From NCBI GenBank assembly GCA_030917815.1, contig JAUPTZ010000010.1, positions 1 to 64,000 on the forward strand: 64,000 bases of DNA, given 5' to 3'. Every line of letters starts with the position of its first letter. Within the stretch, counting starts at the first letter, position 1. This document shows, piece by piece, positions 20,180-29,894 of this stretch. Source of the stretch: Candidatus Babelota bacterium. Its GTDB lineage: Bacteria; Babelota; Babeliae; Babelales; JAUPTZ01. A program made the position numbers and the translations under genes. The notes beneath the pieces are model-generated. The model searched no databases, was not told where the DNA came from, and saw only the letters and a program-made list of their open reading frames with translations.

Positions 20180-21511
20180 GTGTTACGTAGTTACTCTTTG
20201 CTTGCTCTTTGTCTATTGAGCCTATCAGGTGCCGGCTTTGCCGCCGAGACACGACCTACTGCGCAGCCAACATGGAGCTGGACTAGCCCAACGAGCTGGC
20301 TAAACCCTGTACGCAGTTTATGGGCAACACCGAGCGAACCATCGGCACCGATGAACTCGGTAACCGCTGCTAAAAAAGAATTTGCCACTTGCCGGCCAGC
20401 ACAGCGGCAACACCTCATCAATAACGCATTAAGAACGCTAGGCATAGATCGATCTAGACGGTTTGGTGAACAACTTAATGAAAACGATAAAACAATACTC
20501 GGCGTAATTGGCCTTCTCGCAGAGCAAGGAAAAAAGCCGCTCTCTCCTCAAGAAATTGCACATGCATTGCTAGCCGGAACAATAACCGGTGATGAACCGC
20601 ACACGCCGGCAACCACTTTCAAACCAAATCCTGCAGTAGCCGAAATTCTGCGAGAACTATACCCTTCAGATGCAGCAGTTGACCCAGTCGAAACCGCAGA
20701 GCCAACCTTTAACGACACACACGGCAATAAAGTCGATACGGCCGAAGATGGAATAGGTGGTGAAGAAGATGACACAGCCGCACAGCCTGTTGATCATGAG
20801 GAAGGAGAGGACAAGAAGCACCCTACTATGCCAGCCGTCAAATCAGCCTTAGAAGAAGATGATCTAGTTGCAAGTGCTACGACCAGCAGTAGAGACAGTG
20901 ATGTATCTGAAGAAGACAGCAGCGACAGGGAAGAAGCTACGACTAAGAAATCAGTTGCTACCGCCGAAGGCATCCCCAAAGAACATCCTCATACACCAGC
21001 CGCTGAAAAAGTACCCGAAGAAAGCGAAGGAAGCAAGAGGACCGACGAAGATGAGGAAATTGCTAGCGATAATGGTGAAAAGGTAGCCCAGCTAGTCGCA
21101 ACGAAGCCAACGCCTAAAGTACTCGATACACTAGTAGTAACCACATCAAAGTCCTCAAACATTAGAACCGTAGTAAAAGCACTCCCCGCAACACCTGCGT
21201 CAACAGGGACAGAAGCAATTTCACCGCAAAGAAGCCGGATCAACACCGAAACAATCGCTGGTAGCACCGCTCTTCTTCTGGGCCTTACCTTGCTTAGCAT
21301 AGTATTCACCAACCAAAAATCGCGCATGGCCTTTCTTTCTTGGTTCACCAATCAGGAGGTGCCAGACGCCCTAAATAGGTCACCAGAAGAATTAATAGCT
21401 CGCTATGGGGAACGAAAATCAGCCATTCTGCTAACCGCAATCGGCCTTATCGCCATGGGTGGCGGAGTATATGGGATTTCGCGAGGCCTGAGTGCGACTG
21501 CAGCCGCTTAA
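20180..21511 (+). CDS. secreted/membrane hypothetical protein with acidic disordered middle and C-terminal TM hairpin
   Basis: 443 aa; signal peptide MLRSYSLLALCLLSLSGAGFAAE; two C-terminal hydrophobic segments. Confidence 0.75.
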   Translation: MLRSYSLLALCLLSLSGAGFAAETRPTAQPTWSWTSPTSWLNPVRSLWATPSEPSAPMNSVTAAKKEFATCRPAQRQHLINNALRTLGIDRSRRFGEQLNENDKTILGVIGLLAEQGKKPLSPQEIAHALLAGTITGDEPHTPATTFKPNPAVAEILRELYPSDAAVDPVETAEPTFNDTHGNKVDTAEDGIGGEEDDTAAQPVDHEEGEDKKHPTMPAVKSALEEDDLVASATTSSRDSDVSEEDSSDREEATTKKSVATAEGIPKEHPHTPAAEKVPEESEGSKRTDEDEEIASDNGEKVAQLVATKPTPKVLDTLVVTTSKSSNIRTVVKALPATPASTGTEAISPQRSRINTETIAGSTALLLGLTLLSIVFTNQKSRMAFLSWFTNQEVPDALNRSPEELIARYGERKSAILLTAIGLIAMGGGVYGISRGLSATAAA

Positions 21512-21614
21512 AAGTAGCTTTTTAGCTTGGTTTTTTATAAAAAAGTAGGCGTATGCCGTTCTTATTGGTTATACTGTTCGGCAGTAGAATTTGTACTATT
21601 TTAGGATATTAAGT

Positions 21615-22961
21615 ATGAAGTTATTCACTCACGTGATACTTGCCGTGTGTTTTTTCGGTGGTTCAAGTTGCCTTGGCATGGAAGTTGATCCTACGGTAGC
21701 CGGTACAGCTCCAGCCCCAACACCACTCCCAGTACCGCCTGTCGTCGGGCCATATATGCGTACCATGAAAATACTCACCGAAGCCACCGGCAAAGGGCAA
21801 GCCGATTTAATTAGGAAACAACTTAACGAAAAGGGGGAAGCGATATTTAATGCTTTCGAAACCGCTCTGAGCTCAGGAGAATCCTACACGGCACGCGACA
21901 TCTCCCATTCACTTTTTACCGGGAAGCTAGAAAGATACACTCCTGGAATCCCTTACGGAACCCTTGACTGGGAGCGAATCAGCACACTACAGGGAAATAA
22001 CCGAAACCGGAGCTACTTTGCCGAAGCAGCCCCAGCCCATAACGCTGCCAGAGATATACTTGTAAGTGCGCTAGAAAAGCCGGTCCTCAGCGGAGGCAGC
22101 GAAAAAATTGAGGCTTCAGATATAGCAGAAACGGATAATGCTATGCTTATGCTTGAAAAAAAGAAGGACCCCTCCCACAAAAGAGAGCAGTATCTGACCA
22201 AAGGACTAGGCATCTTAAATGCTGCTGGCATTAATCTTGCCAGTGAAGACCTCGAACCAGCCGGTCGGCTTTTAGTCGCTGAATGTGGCTTTCTCGCAGA
22301 ACATGGAAAAACGTTTACCGCTCAGGACATTATGCACTCGTTACACAAGGGCAAATTAGCTAAGTATGAAACTACTGCTCGATATAAGCCAACAATCCCT
22401 ACCCTTAAAGGGCTTGATAAGAAAAAAGATCCAGAATTCGAAGAACGATACCAAGAGCTAGCTAATGCATTCACCAAAGCGCTCACTCCACCTCCTACTC
22501 AACCAGACAAAAGCGATAAAAAACCAACCGGTACCATTCCGGCAGAAACGCAAACAGACCCTGCACTCCCCGTGGCCGTACCAAAGCCTCCTCGATCTGT
22601 CCTTACTCTAGATCTAAAAGTAGTCAATGAATCGATCCCGGCAGCACTGCCCTTCGATCCTAACGGTCTACCAACCGCAGCACCAGCATCGAGCATGAAC
22701 AAAACACGTGCCGCCGGCATCCTGGTAGCCGCCCTAGGCGCCCTATGGACACTCAAAAAATTTCGTCGCCAAGAACGAGGATATGTGCGCAAATTCCTCC
22801 GGCGACTCACGTCACAGAAATATCGCGACGAGCTGTCTCGATCTCACACAGAACACTCGATGGAACTCTCTCTCATCGACAGCAATGGACATGAAGCACT
22901 TGCTGCCGCAAGCACAACACTGCTTGGCATCGTGCTTGCCGGCTATGGTCACTACAAATAA
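21615..22961 (+). CDS. paralogue-like secreted/membrane protein with TM hairpin
   Basis: start at MKLFTHVILAVCFFGGSSC; motifs TARDISHSLFTGKL and TAQDIMHSLHKGKL; C-terminal TM pair. Confidence 0.75.
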   Translation: MKLFTHVILAVCFFGGSSCLGMEVDPTVAGTAPAPTPLPVPPVVGPYMRTMKILTEATGKGQADLIRKQLNEKGEAIFNAFETALSSGESYTARDISHSLFTGKLERYTPGIPYGTLDWERISTLQGNNRNRSYFAEAAPAHNAARDILVSALEKPVLSGGSEKIEASDIAETDNAMLMLEKKKDPSHKREQYLTKGLGILNAAGINLASEDLEPAGRLLVAECGFLAEHGKTFTAQDIMHSLHKGKLAKYETTARYKPTIPTLKGLDKKKDPEFEERYQELANAFTKALTPPPTQPDKSDKKPTGTIPAETQTDPALPVAVPKPPRSVLTLDLKVVNESIPAALPFDPNGLPTAAPASSMNKTRAAGILVAALGALWTLKKFRRQERGYVRKFLRRLTSQKYRDELSRSHTEHSMELSLIDSNGHEALAAASTTLLGIVLAGYGHYK

Positions 22962-22964
22962 ATC

Positions 22965-24143
22965 TTGACATCCCCGGCCGTTATGGCACGCTACTACGAC
23001 TGCGGACCATTCTCACTCTGGAGATTCACTGCGTTGAATACATTTTGGTACATAAGTATCGCGGCATTGGTATGCGCACTATTTACTCTCCTCATAGCTT
23101 ACCGTGTTTGGTATCACGCCGCTGCCGCGCAGCAGGTGCAACGTAACAATCGAGCCATTACTCCCGCAATCACAACGACGTGGCCAATCACTATTACCGT
23201 CGGCATCTTAACACCTTTACCTAATGAAGCGGCCCATTACCTGGCTGAAGGGCTATCGGAACTCCTCTCTGTCAGCAGCCGCACTCGATACATTATCGCC
23301 CCGTTGCCAGGCGACAACACACGCGTCACTTTATTTGAACAAGCTCAACACGCCGGAAGCACCTGCGACATCTTAGTCACCTTCGGTGTAACGTGCGCTA
23401 ACATTGCGGCCGAAGCTGCCGAATTTTTGCAACACATTCCGGTCATCAAAGCCGGGCTGCGCAACGAACAAATAACCCGCTTATTACCCCATGAATTCAA
23501 CACCATTATTCTGACAACTGAATATGATTATCAACAACAAGTAGCCCTTTTCCAGAAGATAAAACCACTCGCCAAAGAGGTCTGCATTCTCTATCGCCTC
23601 CATAATGAACACATTCGTGAAGAGGTTCTGGCTCTAAGCAACGCGCTACAGGAAGCCCATCTAAAGACGCATGCACATGTCCTGGCGCACAACACGCATA
23701 TTGATAATCAGCTCAGTGCATTTTCAACCTCATACGACACACTTTTTCTTATGCCTCATACGGTAACGGCCACAAATGTGCAAGAGCTCGTTACGTATTG
23801 CACCACAAAAAAAATAACCCTGTGCGCCCAAGAATTAGATGTTGTAACGCTCGGCGCTGCACTTGGATTTGGAAAATCGGAAAAAGAATTAGGTGCTCAT
23901 ATTGGACACCTCATTCGCAATTTATGCGAGGGAAAGAAAAAGTACCCTACCGGTACGATCATGACACACTATCCGAATTATCATTGCGTTATTAACAAGA
24001 AAAAATGTTATGCACAAGGGATCGAACTCAGCCCCGAATATATAACAATGCTTGAGCAAGTTCATATTGTTAACCATCAACGAACTCCCTACCCACAATA
24101 TCGCCATGATCAATCCCCCCCTGCCGCCAACCGAAATGTTTGA
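22965..24143 (+). CDS. ABC transporter substrate-binding protein, TrpX/DUF534-like, N-terminally anchored
   Basis: N-terminal TM; VGILTPLPNEAAHYLAEGL..., DILVTFGVTCANIAAE, VCILYRLHNEHI pattern of BMP/TrpX-type binding proteins. Confidence 0.6.
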   Translation: MTSPAVMARYYDCGPFSLWRFTALNTFWYISIAALVCALFTLLIAYRVWYHAAAAQQVQRNNRAITPAITTTWPITITVGILTPLPNEAAHYLAEGLSELLSVSSRTRYIIAPLPGDNTRVTLFEQAQHAGSTCDILVTFGVTCANIAAEAAEFLQHIPVIKAGLRNEQITRLLPHEFNTIILTTEYDYQQQVALFQKIKPLAKEVCILYRLHNEHIREEVLALSNALQEAHLKTHAHVLAHNTHIDNQLSAFSTSYDTLFLMPHTVTATNVQELVTYCTTKKITLCAQELDVVTLGAALGFGKSEKELGAHIGHLIRNLCEGKKKYPTGTIMTHYPNYHCVINKKKCYAQGIELSPEYITMLEQVHIVNHQRTPYPQYRHDQSPPAANRNV

Positions 24144-25092
24144 TGGAGCTGTTCGGCATGCCGGGCAGACACTCCTCACCGTCGCATTTTGCCTACATGC
24201 GCACAATGAATATCATGAACAATACATCGCACTTTTTTTACGCCTATGCACGCTTCGAGGACTCCACTGTAAAGCATTGCGCCTTTCACCACTCGACCTA
24301 GAAAGCAGTATCGAATCAATCAGTCATATACCCCTGGCTCTTATTGTCTGCTTAGACAATCAATATGCGGCACTCATGTTATTAACACGCGCCAAATTAC
24401 ATATTAGTGCTCCGTTAGTATTCGTTGATTTAGATCTGCCAAAAGCACTTCCAATCCCACTCCCTGCAAAGTGTATATGCATTGCTACCGATCTCACCAC
24501 GTTTGTCAGCGATATGTGCAGCCTCATTCCTACCATTCAAAGCATACACACCGTCGGCATTCTCTATGACCAAACCGATCAAATTTTAACACCACTCCTA
24601 CCAGAGATAGTCGCGTGGCTTGAAAAACGAGACTACGTGGCCAAAGCAATTGTACGGAAACCAACTATTACGAGTGCTGATGTACTGGTGTTTGGTTCCT
24701 GCGACATGCTCATATTCCTTAGCAGATCGGCCCCCGAAGATTATCAGCAACGCCTTGCTACCGTATGCAAACAACAACACACGATGCTGTATGCAACAAC
24801 CCCTTCAGCACTTTCCTACGGTGCATCGTTTGTATTTACCCCAAACATGCATCATATGGCCGATGAAGCGGTGAGTGTACTTTCCCGGTACTTAAGTACC
24901 AATACGGTTAGCCCAACGATTTACATCGGCTACCAATTACTCATTAATAGTTATGAGGTAGCCAATAATAAACTACTCGCCGCATCACTGAATCTTTTCA
25001 TGACATTATCACAAACAATAACAATAGCTACACCTACAACTCCGGAAAAAGTTTCGGCGTATTTACGGCTCGAACAGGTTCCTCTCGAATAA
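24106..25092 (+). CDS. second TrpX-like periplasmic-binding-protein-fold protein, divergent
   Basis: IHTVGILYDQTDQ..., DMLIFLSRSAPEDYQQRLATVCKQ..., ALSYGASFVFTPN; overlaps the upstream gene (ATG at 24106 or 24136). Confidence 0.55.
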   Translation: MINPPLPPTEMFDGAVRHAGQTLLTVAFCLHAHNEYHEQYIALFLRLCTLRGLHCKALRLSPLDLESSIESISHIPLALIVCLDNQYAALMLLTRAKLHISAPLVFVDLDLPKALPIPLPAKCICIATDLTTFVSDMCSLIPTIQSIHTVGILYDQTDQILTPLLPEIVAWLEKRDYVAKAIVRKPTITSADVLVFGSCDMLIFLSRSAPEDYQQRLATVCKQQHTMLYATTPSALSYGASFVFTPNMHHMADEAVSVLSRYLSTNTVSPTIYIGYQLLINSYEVANNKLLAASLNLFMTLSQTITIATPTTPEKVSAYLRLEQVPLE

Positions 25093-25166
25093 ACCGTTGC
25101 AGAAATGAGTGCAAGCTAGAGATAGTATTTGGCACAATAAGTTTCTCAACGGATCAGGAGGTTTCC

Positions 25167-26150
25167 GTGCTCACCCCACGAACCATATTCATCATGCTGT
25201 ATCTATCAACTATCACCGCTGCGTATGGCGATATTTTCATACTTCACGGCTCTTTTGGCAGCGATAGCCGCTGGTTTCGACCAAACGGAACGTTTTACGA
25301 AGCGGTCAAAAAACAGGCCGCGCCGCTAGGGCACGATATACATCCATTTATCTGGTCTGGCGGTGTATCGCCACAAAGCATTATTGAAGGCGCCAAAAGT
25401 TTTATCGAGCGCATGCTGACACTCCCACCGAACACACCAATTATCATCGAAGCACACAGTAACGGCGGCAATGTCGCCGCGTTCACCACTATGCTCTATG
25501 CCGCTTTGTATAAAGCACAAGCAACCGATGAAACCGAAGTGCCTGACATTATCAGAAGCCCTTTTTTAGAGAAAAAACTAACCAAAAATAGAACCTATAT
25601 TTATGAAGTTGCACCAAAAGTAGAATCACTTTTGCAAGAAACTTTTACCGAACTCAAAGAGGCAATGAATACCAGCCACCGACTGCGACGCACGCTACCC
25701 GATTATCCAATCCAGCTACTCTGCTTAATGGGCACCCCGATCAACACCGATAGGTTTGATATTAACATGCAAGTGGTACGGCAGGTAATTAACCTTTACT
25801 CACCGGCCGACTTCATCCAACCACTCGTCGGGGATCAGGTAGTGCCAATTCACGAGCGCCGAGCAAATATCCAAGTCAAGCTGCATGATGTGAATCTGGG
25901 CGCCGACCCTATTGATCCCTGCCACAAAAATATTCGCAATCAAATAATTGGACAGTGGCTACTAGAACTACCAGACATCGCTGCATCAACAAAAGAAGAT
26001 GCCGCTCCGTATTCTCTACAAAGCGGCATTGCTACATTTTACAGCGATCAACCACCGCTGTTTGTACAAACAGATGAAGCTAATCAGCCGGCATCCTCTG
26101 ATGATTCCGATTCAGAAGAAGAGGACGACTCTTGGCCATTTGATGCATGA
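25167..26150 (+). CDS. secreted alpha/beta-hydrolase (lipase-like)
   Basis: signal peptide; IFILHGSFGS oxyanion-type motif, nucleophile elbow IIIEAHSNGGN; acidic Ser-rich tail. Confidence 0.7.
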   Translation: MLTPRTIFIMLYLSTITAAYGDIFILHGSFGSDSRWFRPNGTFYEAVKKQAAPLGHDIHPFIWSGGVSPQSIIEGAKSFIERMLTLPPNTPIIIEAHSNGGNVAAFTTMLYAALYKAQATDETEVPDIIRSPFLEKKLTKNRTYIYEVAPKVESLLQETFTELKEAMNTSHRLRRTLPDYPIQLLCLMGTPINTDRFDINMQVVRQVINLYSPADFIQPLVGDQVVPIHERRANIQVKLHDVNLGADPIDPCHKNIRNQIIGQWLLELPDIAASTKEDAAPYSLQSGIATFYSDQPPLFVQTDEANQPASSDDSDSEEEDDSWPFDA

Positions 26151-26689
26151 ACAGCCAATTCGGTATCGTTAGCCATCGAGTGTGGGTACAATAACTTTAC
26201 TTGATCAAGAATACCATTAACGAAACGGTATGCATCCCGCTCAGCAAAAGCTTTTGCTAACTCTACTGCTTCATTAATAACAATCGAGGCTACTGCATCA
26301 GGCTGCTCAAATTCCCATAGCGCCATGTACAAAATCAACCGCGTACAGCAACCAAGGCGGTCAAATCGCCAGTGCTCCAACAATGGCTGAATAACTGTTT
26401 CATACCGAACATGGTTTTCAACAACTCCCTGCGCTATGTTCAAGGCAAAAGTATGATCACCAGGCTTCAATCCAAAACCGTCCAAAAACAATCGTGAAAC
26501 ATCTTCAAGCGACCCTTGATAATCGGAACGATCAAGAGCATAAACATAATGAAACGCCAATGCACGCAGCTGACGACGTGTCACCGGTTGTACCGTAATA
26601 AGCTCGTCACAAGAATCATTCAGCGGTCCATCATTACAACGGCACTGCTTACTGCGATCAAGTGTATTCTTTATATCGTCCACCGACAT
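26084..26689 (-). CDS. nusB: transcription antitermination protein NusB
   Basis: RRQLRALAFHYVYALD..., INEAVELAKAFAERDAYRFVNGILD. Confidence 0.9.
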   Translation of the reverse strand: MSVDDIKNTLDRSKQCRCNDGPLNDSCDELITVQPVTRRQLRALAFHYVYALDRSDYQGSLEDVSRLFLDGFGLKPGDHTFALNIAQGVVENHVRYETVIQPLLEHWRFDRLGCCTRLILYMALWEFEQPDAVASIVINEAVELAKAFAERDAYRFVNGILDQVKLLYPHSMANDTELAVHASNGQESSSSSESESSEDAG

Positions 26690-26708
26690 AGCACCCCCAG
26701 AATATCGA

Positions 26709-27266
26709 TTAAACGCGCTCTATATAGCTGCCATCACGAGTATCAACTTTAATAGATTCACCCTCGTTAACGAATAACGGAACGTTAACAACTACACCGG
26801 TCTCCAGCGTTGCCGGCTTGCTACCACCTTGCGCAGTATTTCCCTTAACACCAGGCACGGTACTCGTAACGGTCAACACCATGAAATTTGGTGCCTCAAT
26901 AGAAATCGGCTCACCTTTAAATTTAAGCATGGTATACACCGCATCTTGCTTCAAGTAATCTTTTACTTGGTCGATCTGCTCTGCGCTAAAAGCAAGTTGT
27001 TCGTAAGACCCTTGGTCTAAGAAATTGTATTGATCATCGGCATACAGATACTGTACTTGTATAAGTTCAAGATCTGGTGCAGGAAATTTTTCGCCAGAGC
27101 GAAATGTTTCTTCTTGCAGGCGATTGGTAATGAGATTTTTCATCTTGGTACGTACAAATGCACCGCCCTTGCCCGGCTTTACATGCTGGAATTCAACTAC
27201 AAGCCATGGTTCATCATTCCAAAGAATCTTGGTTGAGCCACGACGAAAATCGGAAGTTGCTATCAT
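26709..27266 (-). CDS. efp: elongation factor P
   Basis: 185 aa; VEFQHVKPGKGGAFVRTKMKN, C-terminal IKVDTRDGSYIERV. Confidence 0.97.
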   Translation of the reverse strand: MIATSDFRRGSTKILWNDEPWLVVEFQHVKPGKGGAFVRTKMKNLITNRLQEETFRSGEKFPAPDLELIQVQYLYADDQYNFLDQGSYEQLAFSAEQIDQVKDYLKQDAVYTMLKFKGEPISIEAPNFMVLTVTSTVPGVKGNTAQGGSKPATLETGVVVNVPLFVNEGESIKVDTRDGSYIERV

Positions 27267-27372
27267 GTTGAGCTCTTTCGTATCATAAATGTATGAGACG
27301 CACTACACTAAGTGGTGCAAATGAGAGCGGTATCGTAACATATCTTTTTATATTGCGAAAGGCAGAATATTC

Positions 27373-28626
27373 ATGAATACAAAAACCCTATCGGTCGCTA
27401 GCATTGCGCAGCTTCTGACCGCCGAACATACCCGTCATCAGAACACTATTAACCTTATCGCCTCAGAAAATTATGCAACCGCAGAAACCAGAGCTCCTCT
27501 GGCAAGTATCGCCGGAACAAAGTACGCCGAAGGGTATCCTGGTCGACGCTATTACGCCGGCTGTGCCGTAGTAGATGAAATAGAACGAATCGCACAACAA
27601 GCCCTCCTCGACCTCTTTGTACCCAAGGAACTACAAGCAGAGTATCATGCCAATGTACAGCCACACGCCGGTTCATCGGCAAATCTTGCTGTTTACAACG
27701 GATTACTCAAACCTGGCGATACTATTTTGAGCATGTCGCTAGCTCATGGCGGCCATCTCACCCATGGTCATGCGGTCAACCTTTCGGGCAAAACCTATGC
27801 CATTGTATCTTACGGCGTTGATCCGGACACCGGCCTGCTTAATTACGATGAAATCGAGCGACTAGCCCAGCTTCATAAGCCAAAGCTCATCATAGCCGGC
27901 GCCACCGCCTACTCACGCACTATCGATTTTGCTCGCTTCGGCACTATTGCTCGCTCGGCAAATGCTTTCTTGTTGGCCGATATCGCCCACATTGCCGGCC
28001 TCATCGCCGGTGGATGCCATCCAACACCGGTGGGGCATGCCGATATTATCACGAGCACGACCCACAAAACATTGCGTGGCCCACGAGGCGCCTTCATTCT
28101 TTGTAAAAAAGACCTCGGTGGTAAAGTTGATTTGAGTATAATGCCTGGTACCCAAGGGGGTCCCTTTATGCATGCTATCGCGGCGCGCGCCGTTGCCTTT
28201 CTTCTTGCACAAGAACAATCATTCGGTGACTATGCCAAAACTGTCTGCAGCACCGCAGCAACATTGGCTCATGAGCTCCAATCTCGGGGCTATCACATAG
28301 TAAGTGGCGGCACCGACAATCATTTGTTCCTAGTCGATCTCTCAAAAACACCGGGGCTTGAAACACTAAGCGGCAAAGAAGCGGAACAGCTTCTTGAACA
28401 AGCCGGCATCGTACTTAATAGAAATGCTATTCCGGGAGATACACGACCACCGCTCACCACGAGTGGCATCAGAATTGGTCTGGCCGCCATGGTAACGCGT
28501 GGCGCAAAACCGGCCGATATGGCACAGCTAGCAACATTTATAGATACGGTACTAAGACGCAGAGAGACACCAACAACCGGCATTGATATTAGAGCATTTG
28601 CCCACCGGTTCACCGTGCCGGCGTAA
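27373..28626 (+). CDS. glyA: serine hydroxymethyltransferase
   Basis: 417 aa; NLIASENYAT, STTHKTLRGPRG PLP-lysine motif. Confidence 0.97.
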   Translation: MNTKTLSVASIAQLLTAEHTRHQNTINLIASENYATAETRAPLASIAGTKYAEGYPGRRYYAGCAVVDEIERIAQQALLDLFVPKELQAEYHANVQPHAGSSANLAVYNGLLKPGDTILSMSLAHGGHLTHGHAVNLSGKTYAIVSYGVDPDTGLLNYDEIERLAQLHKPKLIIAGATAYSRTIDFARFGTIARSANAFLLADIAHIAGLIAGGCHPTPVGHADIITSTTHKTLRGPRGAFILCKKDLGGKVDLSIMPGTQGGPFMHAIAARAVAFLLAQEQSFGDYAKTVCSTAATLAHELQSRGYHIVSGGTDNHLFLVDLSKTPGLETLSGKEAEQLLEQAGIVLNRNAIPGDTRPPLTTSGIRIGLAAMVTRGAKPADMAQLATFIDTVLRRRETPTTGIDIRAFAHRFTVPA

Positions 28627-28629
28627 TTA
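28578..28629. repeat. 52-bp direct repeat, copy 1 (glyA 3' end)
   Basis: cggcattgatattagagcatttgcccaccggttcaccgtgcc identical (42 bp) to copy 2; 50/52 overall. Confidence 0.95.
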
Positions 28630-29739
28630 TTGCTTGATAACCAATAGCTCAAATTGAGATGCTAAACGATATCGCCGCGCTTTTTTAGAACTATCGGCAA
28701 TCTCTAAAAATCGCTCCGCAACCCACTTTTTGCACTGGAGTGCGGCCGATCGCTGGGTATAGCCAAGAATCTGCGCTATCTGATCTGCCGAAATTGTCTC
28801 ATGCGCCTCAAAGAGTTCGAGCACCTTTCGCTGCAGTGGTTTTAGCGAGCGTAATAATAAAGTGCGATCGCGAACCGAACGAGTCGGCATATCAGAGCGA
28901 CGCTCACTAAATAATTGATCGACAACTCGCTCAAAGGCCTCAGCCATACCGGCAATAAAGTAGGAGATCCATCCGCTTATATCGGCTTCGGCACGCCCCA
29001 TATAATAATTATGCGATGGCCCAACAGACAAAGCCTTGTAGTAACTCGCAAGATCACGCGCATAATACTCTTCAAGCGAATAAATACCCTGAAGATCATA
29101 GCTATACGTATGAATAATAAAGGTCGTCAGCAATCGAGCAGTGCGCCCATTGCCGTCATAATACGGATGAATAGTAGCGAATTGATAATGCGCAATAGCG
29201 GCAAGTAGAGGACAGGGCAACTCTTTATTCTCATGAAGCCATTTCACGAGACCGGCCATGAGCAATGGCACATCTTTTGCCTCAGGTGGCATGTAGACGA
29301 TGCCTTTAGTTGCTCCATCATAAATAACATTCTGACCATCTCGATACAACGATGGCTTAAGGCCCTCTTTCCCACCACCAACCACTAACGCATGTGTCTG
29401 CTGAATCAGCTTCTCAGAGATGGTCACTCCTTGAGCAACCCATCGCTCTACTTGGGCCAGCGCCACATAATATCCTTTTATTTCCTCTTCATCCCGCTCT
29501 CGACCCGGGAAATGCCCTTTGTGCTCAATAACTTTATCGATTTGCTCCAAAGATAACCGGTTCCCTTCGATAAGCGTAGAATAATGGACCGTCTGTAAAC
29601 GGGCACTCTTCCGCAAGGAGGCAAAAACAGCCGGCGCCAACGGCGCATGGAAAGCCCTCCCCCTGCATGCTTCAATACGACCGATATCGCGCACCATCTC
29701 AGGTGAAATTGCATAAACCGGCTCAAACTTCGTTGCCAT
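28627..29739 (-). CDS. Fic family protein with C-terminal winged-helix-like domain
   Basis: Fic motif HPYYDGNGRTAR; inhibitory-helix-like STLIEGNRLS; ATG at 29739 with AAGG RBS (longer GTG start at 29748). Confidence 0.95.
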   Translation of the reverse strand: MATKFEPVYAISPEMVRDIGRIEACRGRAFHAPLAPAVFASLRKSARLQTVHYSTLIEGNRLSLEQIDKVIEHKGHFPGRERDEEEIKGYYVALAQVERWVAQGVTISEKLIQQTHALVVGGGKEGLKPSLYRDGQNVIYDGATKGIVYMPPEAKDVPLLMAGLVKWLHENKELPCPLLAAIAHYQFATIHPYYDGNGRTARLLTTFIIHTYSYDLQGIYSLEEYYARDLASYYKALSVGPSHNYYMGRAEADISGWISYFIAGMAEAFERVVDQLFSERRSDMPTRSVRDRTLLLRSLKPLQRKVLELFEAHETISADQIAQILGYTQRSAALQCKKWVAERFLEIADSSKKARRYRLASQFELLVIKQ

Positions 29740-29758
29740 ATTAATCACACCTTCATCG

Positions 29759-29797
29759 CACTTTAATCACATTTTAAAAACACTTTAATCGCATTTT
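29759..29797 (-). promoter_or_regulatory. direct repeats upstream of fic, possible operator
   Basis: AAAATGCGATTAAAGTG-TTTTT-AAAATGTGATTAAAGTG (minus strand), 16/17 identical, 22-bp period. Confidence 0.5.
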
Positions 29798-29842
29798 ATC
29801 AGAATAAAGATAATGGGAAGGGCGGTCAAGATCTTAGAGAAG

Positions 29843-29894
29843 CGGCATTGATATTAGAGCATTTGCCCACCGGTTCACCGTGCCTGCATAATTA
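29843..29894. repeat. 52-bp direct repeat, copy 2 (orphan glyA 3' end)
   Basis: cggcattgatattagagcatttgcccaccggttcaccgtgcctgcataatta; 50/52 to 28578-28629. Confidence 0.95.
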
